NCBI GenBank assembly: GCA_028293645.1
Contig: JAQGOK010000192.1
Location: 1-34,648 of the forward strand
Length of the DNA stretch: 34,648 nucleotides
Direction: 5' to 3'
Source: Chthoniobacter sp.
GTDB taxonomy: Bacteria; Verrucomicrobiota; Verrucomicrobiia; Chthoniobacterales; Chthoniobacteraceae
The notes beneath the pieces are model-generated. The model worked only from the letters and a program-made list of their open reading frames with translations, had not been told where the DNA came from and did no database searches. Below, one piece after another: positions 22,668 to 31,800 of this stretch (the stretch's first letter is position 1; the number at the start of each line of letters is the position of its first letter). The position numbers were made by a program, and so were the translations under genes.

Positions 22668-24840
22668 ACCAGCGCCATTCCAGCCCGCCGTAAAAGCCGC
22701 GGCCGTCACCGGGTAAGAACAACGCCTGTCCCGAGAACGTGCCCACGACACTCGTTGTCGCGGCGTATGTCTCGTTGGTCAGATTCTTTGCTTCCACAAA
22801 GACCGAGAAGCCGCGCCACGCACGATATCCGAGCTTGAACCCAAGCAGCGCATAAGTGTCCGCAAACTCCGTCCCGGCGGAATCGACGTTATACCTCTTC
22901 GGCACCCACTCGGCATTCGGTCCGCCGTAGATACCGCTCGGATGCTCGTAGAGCAGTTCCGCGCGGTAATAATGCTCGGGCAGGCCAGGGAGCTGATTGT
23001 CGCCAAATGTGGCGTCGTCATCGAAGTGGAAGTTATTCCAAAGGTAGAGCTGGCGAAGAACAAGCCGGTCCTGCTTCCGCTCGCGGGGAACTCTCTGTTT
23101 GCCGTTGGCGTCGCCGATTGCAATGGCTTCGCCACCGCGCGTGAACATGCCCGACAGCACGTCCACATCCAGCGCGGCTTCGACGCCTTGGTGAATCGTG
23201 CGATCGGCATTCACCGTCTGCGAGAGGCCGGGTTGGACTTGCAACTCGAGCAACTCGCGGTCGAGCCAGGCGTAGTAGTAAGCAAGATCCCAAGCCACGC
23301 TTCCGTGGCGTCCGCGTGTGCCAAATTCCAGCGTGGTCGCCGCCTGCGCAGCCAGTTGCACGAGTCCCTTGCCCCCGTTCACGGCGTTGCTGAGTTCGCC
23401 AAAGGACGGCGGCTCAAAACTGCGGCTTACGTTCGCGAACGCCTGCGCCTCGGGTGTGATTTCCCAAAGCACTCCCAGCTTTGGCGAGTAACCCCAGTAG
23501 TCCTGCGTATCGCTGTTATCGACGCGGTCGAGGCCGGCGGAATGATCATCGTTCTCGCGGTTCGCGTAGCTGATCTGTCCACCCGCCACCAGCGACACGG
23601 AAGGGGTAAGGTGGAACCGCTCCTGCAAGTAAGCGTCCCAGTTCGCGGCCTTTTGCTGCTGGCCGCTGAGGCGAGCGCCACGAGAGCCAAAGTCGTTCGC
23701 GAAGCGATTGTCTGCAGTCACCCCATAAGTGGGCGCAAGGCCAATGGTGAGCCGGTTCTTGTGCCCGAAAAGGTCCGACGAGTTGTCGTATCGGAGATCC
23801 ATTCCGAGGTCATTGCTGACTTGGTCGATGACGAAAAGAATCGGGTGATCGAGATCCTTGTGCGCCCAAAATGCGTTCATGGAGAAACGGTGGACCCCGC
23901 TCTGCCACGTCGTTCGGTTGGCAATGCGCCACAGCTCGAAGTCGCGCTTCCAGTTGCTGGTCACCTTGTCGAAACGCGCCACCGGCTGGAAACTGCGCAG
24001 CGCTGCCGGCACGCGGCTGGCCTGCCGCGGGTCGTCCCGTAGTTGCTGCTTCGTCAGCTCACCGGGTAGCTCCGAGGCAGTCATGACGGCGGTGATGAAG
24101 AACCGGGTTTCCAGCTCGGGCGAGATGCGGTAGCCGAAGTTCGCAAACAGCCGTTGATGGTTCTGCTGGCTATGTTCGCGAAAGCCGTCGCTCGAGGAAT
24201 GCGACAAGCTAAGGTAGTGATCGAACGGGCCGAAAACGCCGCCGCTGCTGAGTTGCGCGTGATACGATTCGAAGCTGCCGTATTCAAACCGAGCCTGCAG
24301 CGGCGAAGCTTGGTGGCCGCTTAGCGAAACGAAGTTGATGGCGCCGCCGAGCGTGGTCGCGCCGAACTGCAACGCATTCGCGCCGCGATAGACCTCGATG
24401 GAGCGCGTTGCAAGCGGTTCAACGGCTTGGAAATCGAAGCTCCCATCGGCCAGGTTCAATGGAACGCCATCCTGAAGCAGCTTGATCCCGCGTCCGTGGA
24501 AGGTGCGCTGAATGCCCGAGCCACGGATCGAGATGCGCGCCTCCTCGGCGCCAAATCGGGGCTGGATGAAAACGCCCGGCGCGAAGTCGAGCGCGTCTTT
24601 GAGCGTCGTCGCGCGACCCCGTTTGAACTGCTCGGCATCCACAACGGCGGTTCCGCCGGGCTGGGTGTTTAGTTCCGCGCGTACCATTTCGATGGAGGGC
24701 ATGGTGAGCGCACGTTCGGAGTGGGCGGTAACGACGACCTCCGGGAGGAGGCGTGAGGTGTCGGGGCGGCGCTCTTGCGCCGGAAGTCGTGGGGCGCCGA
24801 GAACGATGGCCGCGGCGGCGGTGAGAAAGGTCTTTTTCAA
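22666..24840 (-). CDS. TonB-dependent outer-membrane receptor
   Basis: A 724-residue receptor. A TTG start at 24840 gives a clean signal peptide (KKTFLTAAAAIVLGAPRLPA); upstream codons to 24879 are open but not signal-like. A TonB box-like segment (LLPEVVVTAHSERA) follows. The plug domain then has GGTAVVDAEQFKRGRATTLK, FAPGVFIQPRFG, RISIRGSG, DGVPLNLADGSFDFQAVEPL and IEVYRGANALQFGATTLGGA. A 22-strand type barrel ends in GLEWRW, an aromatic outer-membrane signature. Such receptors import iron-siderophore complexes, cobalamin, copper or other scarce ligands with TonB energy; the ligand is not readable. A CxxC membrane-anchored protein lies upstream on the same strand and an 18-bp dyad lies between them. 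Confidence 0.95.
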   Translation of the reverse strand: MKKTFLTAAAAIVLGAPRLPAQERRPDTSRLLPEVVVTAHSERALTMPSIEMVRAELNTQPGGTAVVDAEQFKRGRATTLKDALDFAPGVFIQPRFGAEEARISIRGSGIQRTFHGRGIKLLQDGVPLNLADGSFDFQAVEPLATRSIEVYRGANALQFGATTLGGAINFVSLSGHQASPLQARFEYGSFESYHAQLSSGGVFGPFDHYLSLSHSSSDGFREHSQQNHQRLFANFGYRISPELETRFFITAVMTASELPGELTKQQLRDDPRQASRVPAALRSFQPVARFDKVTSNWKRDFELWRIANRTTWQSGVHRFSMNAFWAHKDLDHPILFVIDQVSNDLGMDLRYDNSSDLFGHKNRLTIGLAPTYGVTADNRFANDFGSRGARLSGQQQKAANWDAYLQERFHLTPSVSLVAGGQISYANRENDDHSAGLDRVDNSDTQDYWGYSPKLGVLWEITPEAQAFANVSRSFEPPSFGELSNAVNGGKGLVQLAAQAATTLEFGTRGRHGSVAWDLAYYYAWLDRELLELQVQPGLSQTVNADRTIHQGVEAALDVDVLSGMFTRGGEAIAIGDANGKQRVPRERKQDRLVLRQLYLWNNFHFDDDATFGDNQLPGLPEHYYRAELLYEHPSGIYGGPNAEWVPKRYNVDSAGTEFADTYALLGFKLGYRAWRGFSVFVEAKNLTNETYAATTSVVGTFSGQALFLPGDGRGFYGGLEWRW

Positions 24841-24912
24841 TGGGAGAAAGCTGGAAGGAAGAGAGCCGTGGCAGAACAAGAGGGCTGCAGAGCAGCCCGA
24901 GGCGTGATGGTC

Positions 24913-24930
24913 CGGAGCGATCGTTCCGGA
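24913..24930. promoter_or_regulatory. 18-bp near-perfect dyad upstream of the TonB receptor
   Basis: CCGGAGCGATCGTTCCGG reads the same on both strands except for one G/T pair, so 8 of 9 positions are complementary. TCCGGAGC is also repeated directly at 24912 and 24926, a 14-base spacing. It lies 73 bases before the receptor start and is a good candidate operator. The binding protein is unknown and the sequence is not Fur-like (Fur boxes are AT-rich). Confidence 0.45.
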
Positions 24931-25056
24931 GCATGCGCGAACGAAGTCCGCGCCTTTAATGGAAGCCCAGCCGCAGAGGCCGCGGCGGGTTGGTGAGGGA
25001 GCCGTCAGCGGACGGCGACGGCTTGCACGCTAGTGAGTAGCGTTGCCGTGAAAAAA

Positions 25057-25428
25057 CTACGCGATCGGCGGCGGCGAAGGCGGCGCGTGAGCACGCGCGC
25101 TAAGCTGCCGAACAACCTGGACGTAGTTCCACTCCGCAGCCTGCGGCAACGGTGTCCCCGATTCCGGGCCGAGCACCGCATCGAACTTTTTCACCGCCTG
25201 GGTGGCCTGCTGCTTCTGCTCTTCGCTCTGACCCTTCTGCACGAAGATGCAAAGTGTGCATGGGCGCTCGCCACTGAAGGTCTCTTCGACTGCGGTGGCC
25301 AGTGGTTCGCTCTGCGAATAGCGCACCAGCATGCCCATCCACGCGACGGATTGCAGTGCGAGCCAGTGCCCGCCAGCGACTTGAAGCGCAGCGAAAATCA
25401 GGATGATTCTGGCGGCATGGGCGAGCAC
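25057..25428 (-). CDS. Small membrane-anchored protein with CxxC motif
   Basis: From a GTG at 25428 the product is 123 residues. It has an N-terminal hydrophobic segment (ARIILIFAALQVAGGHWLAL), then QSVAWMGMLVRYSQ, the motif GERPCTLCIFVQKGQ with a CxxC pair, a Gln/Lys-rich helix and a Pro-rich end. The frame is open to another GTG at 25599 (180 residues), but that extension is not protein-like. I know this pattern (W..M..YS...A...T..G..PC.LC) from uncharacterised small Verrucomicrobiota proteins near metal-uptake genes. The CxxC suggests metal binding or redox work at the membrane, which is inference. It lies on the same strand 216 bp upstream of the TonB receptor. Confidence 0.6.
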   Translation of the reverse strand: MLAHAARIILIFAALQVAGGHWLALQSVAWMGMLVRYSQSEPLATAVEETFSGERPCTLCIFVQKGQSEEQKQQATQAVKKFDAVLGPESGTPLPQAAEWNYVQVVRQLSARAHAPPSPPPIA

Positions 25429-25779
25429 GGGCGGGAGGTGATCGCGGCCAGCGACCGCTGGCAAGGTGAAAGGGCGGCTCGCATGTGCATTGCTCGCGAG
25501 GGGCTGCCACAATATCGCCGCGGGACGTGTGTTGTTTTGCGCACGACGTTCCGATTGCTGCCAACGACGGGTTTGCGGGAAAAGGCAACGGACGCTCACG
25601 ACGCGGAAGTCTTCGAAGGTGGTTCAGGAAAGCTGCTGAGAATCAGCACTCAAGGCACAGACGCTGCTAAAGGCGGCGCTTCATCGATTCGTCGCCGTAT
25701 TCCTCCTGCCGGTGGCACTGGATCGAAATCGTCCGCCGCTCCCGCGCGTGGGCATCGCTACCTCTCCTCAACGCCAAAC
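25429..25779. other. Divergent intergenic region
   Basis: About 350 bases between the CxxC protein (minus, if it starts at 25428) and the PEP-CTERM gene (plus). I see a short hairpin TGCTGA-GAA-TCAGCA near 25637-25651 and no strong promoter match. Part of this region would be coding if the CxxC gene starts at 25599. Confidence 0.35.
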
Positions 25780-26574
25780 ATGCTGCCCATTTCGTCGCTC
25801 CGCTCACTGCTCACCGCCCTCTGTTTGCTCGCCTGCTCCGGATCCGCCTTCGCTCATCTTAGTTATTCCGGGCGAAACTTCGGCACCTTCACCGGCCTCG
25901 AGCTTCAATCCAACACCATCGCCGGGCAGACGGTACCGACCAATTGGGGCTGGGCTGATGGAACAGACGGTGACTTCGGGCACAGTCATCGGGTGCGTTT
26001 CTTCCGCTTCACGCTGGAGAATACGGCAACGGTCACTCTCACGTTCACGTCGCTCGACCCGACGGCAATGCTGCCCGCCTTTTCGCTCTATTCCGGCCTG
26101 GCTCACTCTTCCCCACCCGATTACGAAAACGCGATCACGTATCAGTATCTGTCCACGTTGCCGGGAGCGGCGAAGGAAGGGGCATTCAATGCACTCGCGA
26201 CCTGGAAAATGGGCAATGACGCCAGTCAGACTTACGACGACTTCAGCACTTTCTCGTATGTGGGCAACGGCGCCGACGGCGGTTCCGGCAACTACGGCAA
26301 TACCGCAGGGATCAATGGTGATGGGGTGGCGGACGGGACGGTGACCGGAACATTTGTGTTGCCCGCGGGCAGCTACACGGTGGGAGTCGGGGGAGCGAAT
26401 TACTCCGGCCAGGGAGCTGGCGCGCCGACGACGGAAGGCGCAAATGAAGGCGCAGATGGCACCGCGGACGCACTCACCAGCAGCATCGCAGTCGTGCCGG
26501 AACCAACGGCCACTCTGCTCGGCCTAAGTGGCGTGATTCTGATGGCCCTGCGCCGGCGGCGGCGGCGGGCTTGA
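25780..26574 (+). CDS. PEP-CTERM sorting-signal secreted protein
   Basis: A 264-residue secreted protein. The signal peptide (LRSLLTALCLLACSGSAFA, cleavage before HLSYSG) leads to a beta-rich body beginning SGRNFGTFTGLELQ, with DGDFGHSHRVRFFRFTLENT (a His-containing segment at the start of a jelly-roll-like region) and low-charge Gly/Asn repeats (GNGADGGSGNYGNTAGINGD). It ends with the PEP-CTERM tripartite signal VPEPTATLLGLSGVILMALR followed by RRRRR. Such proteins are cleaved and anchored by exosortase, which is not in this window. The ATG at 25780 is used because it begins the signal peptide; the frame upstream is open by chance. Lying between two TonB receptors, it may bind their ligand outside the cell (inference). 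Confidence 0.88.
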   Translation: MLPISSLRSLLTALCLLACSGSAFAHLSYSGRNFGTFTGLELQSNTIAGQTVPTNWGWADGTDGDFGHSHRVRFFRFTLENTATVTLTFTSLDPTAMLPAFSLYSGLAHSSPPDYENAITYQYLSTLPGAAKEGAFNALATWKMGNDASQTYDDFSTFSYVGNGADGGSGNYGNTAGINGDGVADGTVTGTFVLPAGSYTVGVGGANYSGQGAGAPTTEGANEGADGTADALTSSIAVVPEPTATLLGLSGVILMALRRRRRRA

Positions 26575-26588
26575 TCCGCACCGGGAAG

Positions 26589-28724
26589 TCAAAACTTCGC
26601 CGTGACGCTCAGTCGGAACTGACGCGGTTCCGCAGGATGAAAGTGGATGTCATCGACGCCTTCCTCCGGCTCGCCGCGGAGCCGCGAGGTGTAGAAGTAA
26701 TCGATATCGCTCACCTCCGAGTCGAAGACGTTGAAGACATCGAGCGCGGCGCTCCACGTCTCGTTGAAGCGGTATCCGATCTGCGCATTGACCAGCGTCG
26801 TTGCGTCGGACTGCACGCTGCCGTCTTCGATCAAATCGCGTGGGCCGAAGTAGCGCACCCGCGCGCTGGCGGACCAATCCCGCAGCATGCCCGGCAGATC
26901 ATGCAGGCTCACGCCGGCGGCGATCACCGTCTCGATGGAACCGGGTATGCGCTGCCCTTCCGGCGCGCTCTCGCTGAACCGCGCCTGGCTCCAGGCGAAA
27001 TCGGCGTCGATCGTCATCCACGGAGTCGGGTTGTAATAGTTTGTCCACTCGATCCCGAAGCGTCGGCTCGGCCGGCTCGGCTCCGTCGTGCCAGCGTCAC
27101 CGACGAAGAGCAGCTCCGAGTCGATGTCGAGCACCCAAAGTGCGACCGAGCTCTGCAGGCCGGGCAGCGCCGTGGTGCGGAGGCCGATCTCTGCGCCTCT
27201 GGTGCGCACGAGCGGATCGGCGGGTGTGACGCGTTCACCACTGCCGGGGTCGGTCCGCGTGATGACGCCGCGCGCGTCATTCGAGTGGAAACCAAAGCCT
27301 CCATTTAGATAGAACTCCGTCTTCGCCCATGGGCCAAAGATGAGGCTCAGCTTTGGACTGGCGATGGAGTCGTTCTCCTGCCCGTCATTCACGCTCAATC
27401 CACTGTTTACGTCGAAGTGGTAGTAGTCCGCGCGCAGCCCCGCTTCCGTACGAAACCACTGCGTCCAGCGCGTCTCGTTTTTCACGAAGACGCCGGCGCT
27501 GGACTCGATCGTGTGATCGGAGCGCGTCGTTTCGAGGCGTTTGCGCAGCTCGGTGTGAAAGAGCCCGTTGCGGATGTTGTCCTGCCGGAACTGGATTCCC
27601 ACGGTGGTGTCGGACTTGAGCCCAAAGATCTCGCCGAAGAGCGTGTGCGCGACCTGCGCACCCCAATGGATGCGGCGGTCTTTCTGCTCGAACTGATCGC
27701 CCCGCTCGGGATCGTCGAGCAGGTAGGTGAAGTTCGAAAACAGATCGAGGTCATAGTAGAGCCCGTAGAGCAGGATCTTCGTCGCCGAATGCTCATCGGC
27801 GCGATGCCACTCGCCGGAGAGGCTGTAACGCGAACTGTCGCCGCCGGTGGATTCATCCAGCGAGCCGAAGCGATCCACCAAGCCGCGATCCACGGCACGT
27901 TTGGCCAGTTGATCTGAAGCCGTCCAGTCGCCGTGATACGCCATGGCGGTGAGGCTCCAGCCGAGCGCGCGATCGCCGCCGCTGAGCCGCACGAGGCCGT
28001 TGATCTTCTGGTAATCGTCCGGATTCTGCCACGGTCCATCGTGGTGGTACAGCTCGAAGCCGTAGAGCAAAGTTGTGGACGGCTCTTCACGGTCGCGGAC
28101 GCCCTTCCAGCGATCGTCTTTGGGAGAAAACGGGGGCGACTTCCCCAGCTCTACGGAATGTCCGAAGACGAGCCGGGCGTAGCCATCCGTGCCGCCTTCC
28201 AGCGTGAGGAAGCCGCGCTCCAGTTGATCGAAGTGCTCGATGTGGAAGGCGCCGGCCGATGCAAAGTCGCCCTCCTCCGCGTAGTACGGCCCTTTCTTGT
28301 ATCCCACTTCCCGGACGAATTCGGGGATCAGGAAATTGAGATCCGTGTAGCCCTGCCCATGTGCGTGGGTGCGCATGTTCACCGGCACGCCGTCCACGCT
28401 CGTGGCCAGGTCGGTGCCGTGATCGAGATTGAAGCCGCGCAGATAAAACTGGTTCGCTTTGCCCGCGCCAGAGTGCTGCGAAACAATCACGCCCGGCACC
28501 GTCTCGACGATTTCGGCCGGACGCAGCAACGGTCGCCGCGCGAGTTGTTCCGCGCCGACCACGCCTGCGTTTGCGGAGCTCGCGATCCCGACCAGACTGT
28601 CCGAACGTTCCGTGACGACGACTTCTTCCAGCTGGACCGGCGCAGCATCCTGACTCCACGCAACGGGAACGCAGAGACTCGCGGCGGCGAAAAGGGTGCA
28701 AGCTGGTCTGATGGAGATTCTCAT
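26589..28724 (-). CDS. TonB-dependent outer-membrane receptor, second paralogue
   Basis: A 711-residue receptor starting at the ATG at 28724 (signal peptide RISIRPACTLFAAASLCVPV, then AWS); the frame is open to 28967 but that part has no receptor features. The order is TonB box (QLEEVVVTERSDSL), plug (PAEIVETVPGVIVSQHSGAG, FYLRGFNLDHGTDLATSVDG, PVNMRTHAHGQGYTDLNFLI, KKGPYYAEEGDFASAGAF), then barrel, ending in RLSVTAKF with the C-terminal Phe. The HAHGQGYTDLN plug sequence is characteristic of a Bacteroidota/Proteobacteria receptor class often linked with metals, but the ligand is unknown. It converges on the PEP-CTERM gene with only 14 bases between the stops. It is not closely similar to the other receptor in the window. 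Confidence 0.95.
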   Translation of the reverse strand: MRISIRPACTLFAAASLCVPVAWSQDAAPVQLEEVVVTERSDSLVGIASSANAGVVGAEQLARRPLLRPAEIVETVPGVIVSQHSGAGKANQFYLRGFNLDHGTDLATSVDGVPVNMRTHAHGQGYTDLNFLIPEFVREVGYKKGPYYAEEGDFASAGAFHIEHFDQLERGFLTLEGGTDGYARLVFGHSVELGKSPPFSPKDDRWKGVRDREEPSTTLLYGFELYHHDGPWQNPDDYQKINGLVRLSGGDRALGWSLTAMAYHGDWTASDQLAKRAVDRGLVDRFGSLDESTGGDSSRYSLSGEWHRADEHSATKILLYGLYYDLDLFSNFTYLLDDPERGDQFEQKDRRIHWGAQVAHTLFGEIFGLKSDTTVGIQFRQDNIRNGLFHTELRKRLETTRSDHTIESSAGVFVKNETRWTQWFRTEAGLRADYYHFDVNSGLSVNDGQENDSIASPKLSLIFGPWAKTEFYLNGGFGFHSNDARGVITRTDPGSGERVTPADPLVRTRGAEIGLRTTALPGLQSSVALWVLDIDSELLFVGDAGTTEPSRPSRRFGIEWTNYYNPTPWMTIDADFAWSQARFSESAPEGQRIPGSIETVIAAGVSLHDLPGMLRDWSASARVRYFGPRDLIEDGSVQSDATTLVNAQIGYRFNETWSAALDVFNVFDSEVSDIDYFYTSRLRGEPEEGVDDIHFHPAEPRQFRLSVTAKF

Positions 28725-28772
28725 TGAAAGGGGGAAAGGGGGGATGCGCGTGGGGTTTGGGATAGAGAAAAC

Positions 28773-28804
28773 GGCGGGCTCGAAGCAACGACCTTTCGCC
28801 CGCC
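28773..28804. promoter_or_regulatory. GC hairpin in the divergent promoter region
   Basis: GGCGGGC (28773-28779) and GCCCGCC (28798-28804) pair perfectly around an 18-base loop. The 172-bp gap separates the second TonB receptor (minus) from the CotH/lamin-tail gene (plus). It could be part of the receptor leader or an operator. I see no cobalamin or TPP riboswitch consensus here. Confidence 0.35.
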
Positions 28805-28896
28805 ACGGTTTCGCACCGCACTTGAGGCGCCGCGATACGGGTTTATAAGGAGGCGTTCGCTTTCCCCGACGCGAGCTCCCCCAAATCCCCCCCATC

Positions 28897-31800
28897 ATGT
28901 CTCTTCGCGCGGTCGTTTCCTTCGCGGTCTTGCTGTTGCTCGGTTCCCGTTCCGTTTCCCAGACCACCCTGGTCCCAGCCGGGGCGACGTGGAGTTATTT
29001 GCGAGGCACGGCCGAGGCGTCGAATCCGACGACGGCGTGGCGGCTCGGGAATTTCGTAGAAAGCGGCTGGTCCAGCGGGGCGATGCCGTTCTGGTATGGC
29101 GATGTGCTGCCTGGGGGGACGGAGCTGACCGGGATGCTGAATGTGCATGCGACGCTTTTCCTGCGGCAGAGCTTCAACGTGGCAGACCCGGCGTCCGTGG
29201 GCGGTCTGATCCTGAGCGCGAAAAGCGACGACGGATTCATCGCGTGGATCAATGGCGTGGAGGTCCTGCGCTACAACGTGGCGGTCACCAATCCGATCTT
29301 TACGACCACGGCGAGCACCTCGGTCGCCGAGCCGCCGCCGGTGATCGGCCATGCGCTGCCGGACCCAAGCACTTACCTGCTCGCGGGCACAAACAGCCTG
29401 GCGGTGATGGCATTTAATCAGGCCTCCAACAGCAGCGACTTCGGGATCGACGTGTCGCTCGCGACGACCGCGGCCGACGCAAATACGCCGGTGATCGTCA
29501 GCGTTACGCCCGCACCCGGAAGCACGGTCGGATCGCTGGATCAAATCACCGTGGTCTTCTCCGAAGCGGTGCGCGGGGTGACGACGGACGATCTTTTCGT
29601 CGGCCAAAATGCGGCGGCGAGCGTGACGGGTGGGGGAACAAGCTGGAGCTTCATCCCTGCGCCGACTCCGAACGGGCCGGTGAACGTAACGTTCAATCCG
29701 GCCCACGGGATCAGCGACTCCGCGACGCCGGCCCACGCTTTCGATCACGCGGCGGCAAACGCGACGTGGTCGTACACGTTGCTCGACACCCAGGCGCCGG
29801 TCGTCGCGCAGCTCAATCCACCCGCAGGCGCGACGGTGGTGAGCCTGACGCAAATCGAAGTCACCTTCACCGAGGCGGTGACGGGAGTCAGCGCCGGCGA
29901 TTTGCTGGTGAATGGAACTCCGGCAGCCGGGATGACGAACCCGGCCCCAGGTAAATATCTGTTCACCTTTCCTGCGCGATCGGCGGGCGCGGTGGACTTC
30001 CAATGGGCGGCAGTGCATGGGATCGCCGACCTGGCATTGAATGCGTTCGCGGGTGGCGGCGCGTGGACCTACACGGTCGATCCTTCCGCGCTGGCGAGCG
30101 GCGTGCGGATTAATGAAATCATGTCGGGCAATCAGAACGGGTTGCGGGACGAAGACAACGAGACGCAGGACTGGATCGAGCTCCACAATCCCACCGCCAC
30201 CGCAGTGAACCTGACCGGTTGGTCGCTCTCGGACGACGAGAGCAATCCCGATCAATGGATCTTCCCCAGCCGCACTCTCGGAGCGGGCCAATACCTGGTG
30301 ATCTTTTGCTCGGGGAAAGATCGTCGCGGCACGACGGGCAATCTGCACACGAACTTCGGACTGAGCAGCCCGACCGGCGAGTTCCTCGCGCTCTACGACA
30401 ACCAGTCGCCGCGGGTGGCCGTTTCGGTTTTCTCGCCTGCGTTTCCGGAGCAGCGCAATGACACCAGCTACGGCGTCGATGCGCAGGCGGTCTGGCGCTA
30501 TTACCTCGTGCCGACGCCCGCCGCGGCCAACGGCGCGAGCACGATTTCGGGGGTGACCGGTGAGGTCGATTTCAGCGTGAAGCGCGGTTTTTTCAACGCG
30601 CCGTTTTCACTCTACCTTTCCTGCCCGACGGCCGGAGCGAGCATCCGCTACACGACGGACGGCAGCGTGCCGACCTCGACCACCGGACTCCTCTACAGCA
30701 GTCCGATCGCCATCAATACGACGAGCTGCATCCGTGCGGCCGCTTTCACCACCGGCAGCATTTCCTCGCGGGTCCGGACAAGCACCTACCTTTTCCCCGC
30801 TTCGGTCCGAACTCAGCCCAGTGCGCCCGCCGGCTACCCGACGACGTGGGGCACGGGTGGAAATCAGGTGATCGCCGACTACGAGGTGGATCCGAACGTC
30901 ACCGGCAACCCGCTCTACAGCGCGACCTTCGAGAGCGATCTGATGGCCGTGCCGACGATGTCGGTCGTCATGAAGCGGGACGACATGTTCGGGCCCAGCG
31001 GGATCAATTCGAATCCGCAAAGCAGCGGTCTTGCCTGGGAGCGTGCGGCTTCGCTGGAGCTGCTTTATCCCGATGGAAGTGATGGCTTTCAGCAGGACTG
31101 TGGGCTGCGCATCCAGGGCGGGTACGGACGCACTCCTGCGATTTTGAAGCACAGCTTTCGTCCGCTTTTCAAAGGCGACTACGGCGAATCGAAACTGGAG
31201 TTTCCGCTTTTCCCGGACTCCCCGGTGAAGGAGTTCGACACCTTCACGCTGCGCGCCGGGATGAATAACTCCTACGTGCTGAGCACGGGTGAAGCGACGC
31301 GCGCGACCTTCACGGAAGACGAGTGGATGCGCCAAACGCAGCGCGCGATGGGCCAGCCGAGCGGCTACGGCGCGTTCTTTCACCTCTACATCAACGGGCT
31401 CTACTGGGGTCTCTACAACGCGACCGAGCGGCCGAGTGCGCCCTTCATGGCGGACCATCTCGGGGGAGAAAAAAGTGAATGGGATGCGCTGAACTCGAGC
31501 GAGGCGGTGGACGGCGTGAAGACCGCGTGGACCAGCCTGCAGACCTTGTGCAGCACAGGCGTGAACGTCCGATACATCACCGATCAGGCCGATTGGAACG
31601 CGGTGATGCAGTATCTCGATGTGGACAACTTGATCGACTACATGCTGCTCAATTTCTACGGCGGCAATGTCGATTGGGATGATCACAATTGGTACTCCGC
31701 GCGCCGCCGGGCGCCGGGCGCGGGCTACAAGTTTTTCGCCTGGGACGGCGAGCGCACCCTCGAGGCGGGTAATGCCGACAAAACCAGCGTGAACCAGGCC

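Noticed and set aside
24841-25056. Cobalamin riboswitch upstream of the TonB receptor
   Set aside because: The conserved B12-box (GCCACTG-type) is not present.
28843-30348. A 501-codon and (30607-31917) a 436-codon open frame on the minus strand
   Set aside because: Both are antisense to the lamin-tail/CotH gene, whose plus-strand frame shows real domains.
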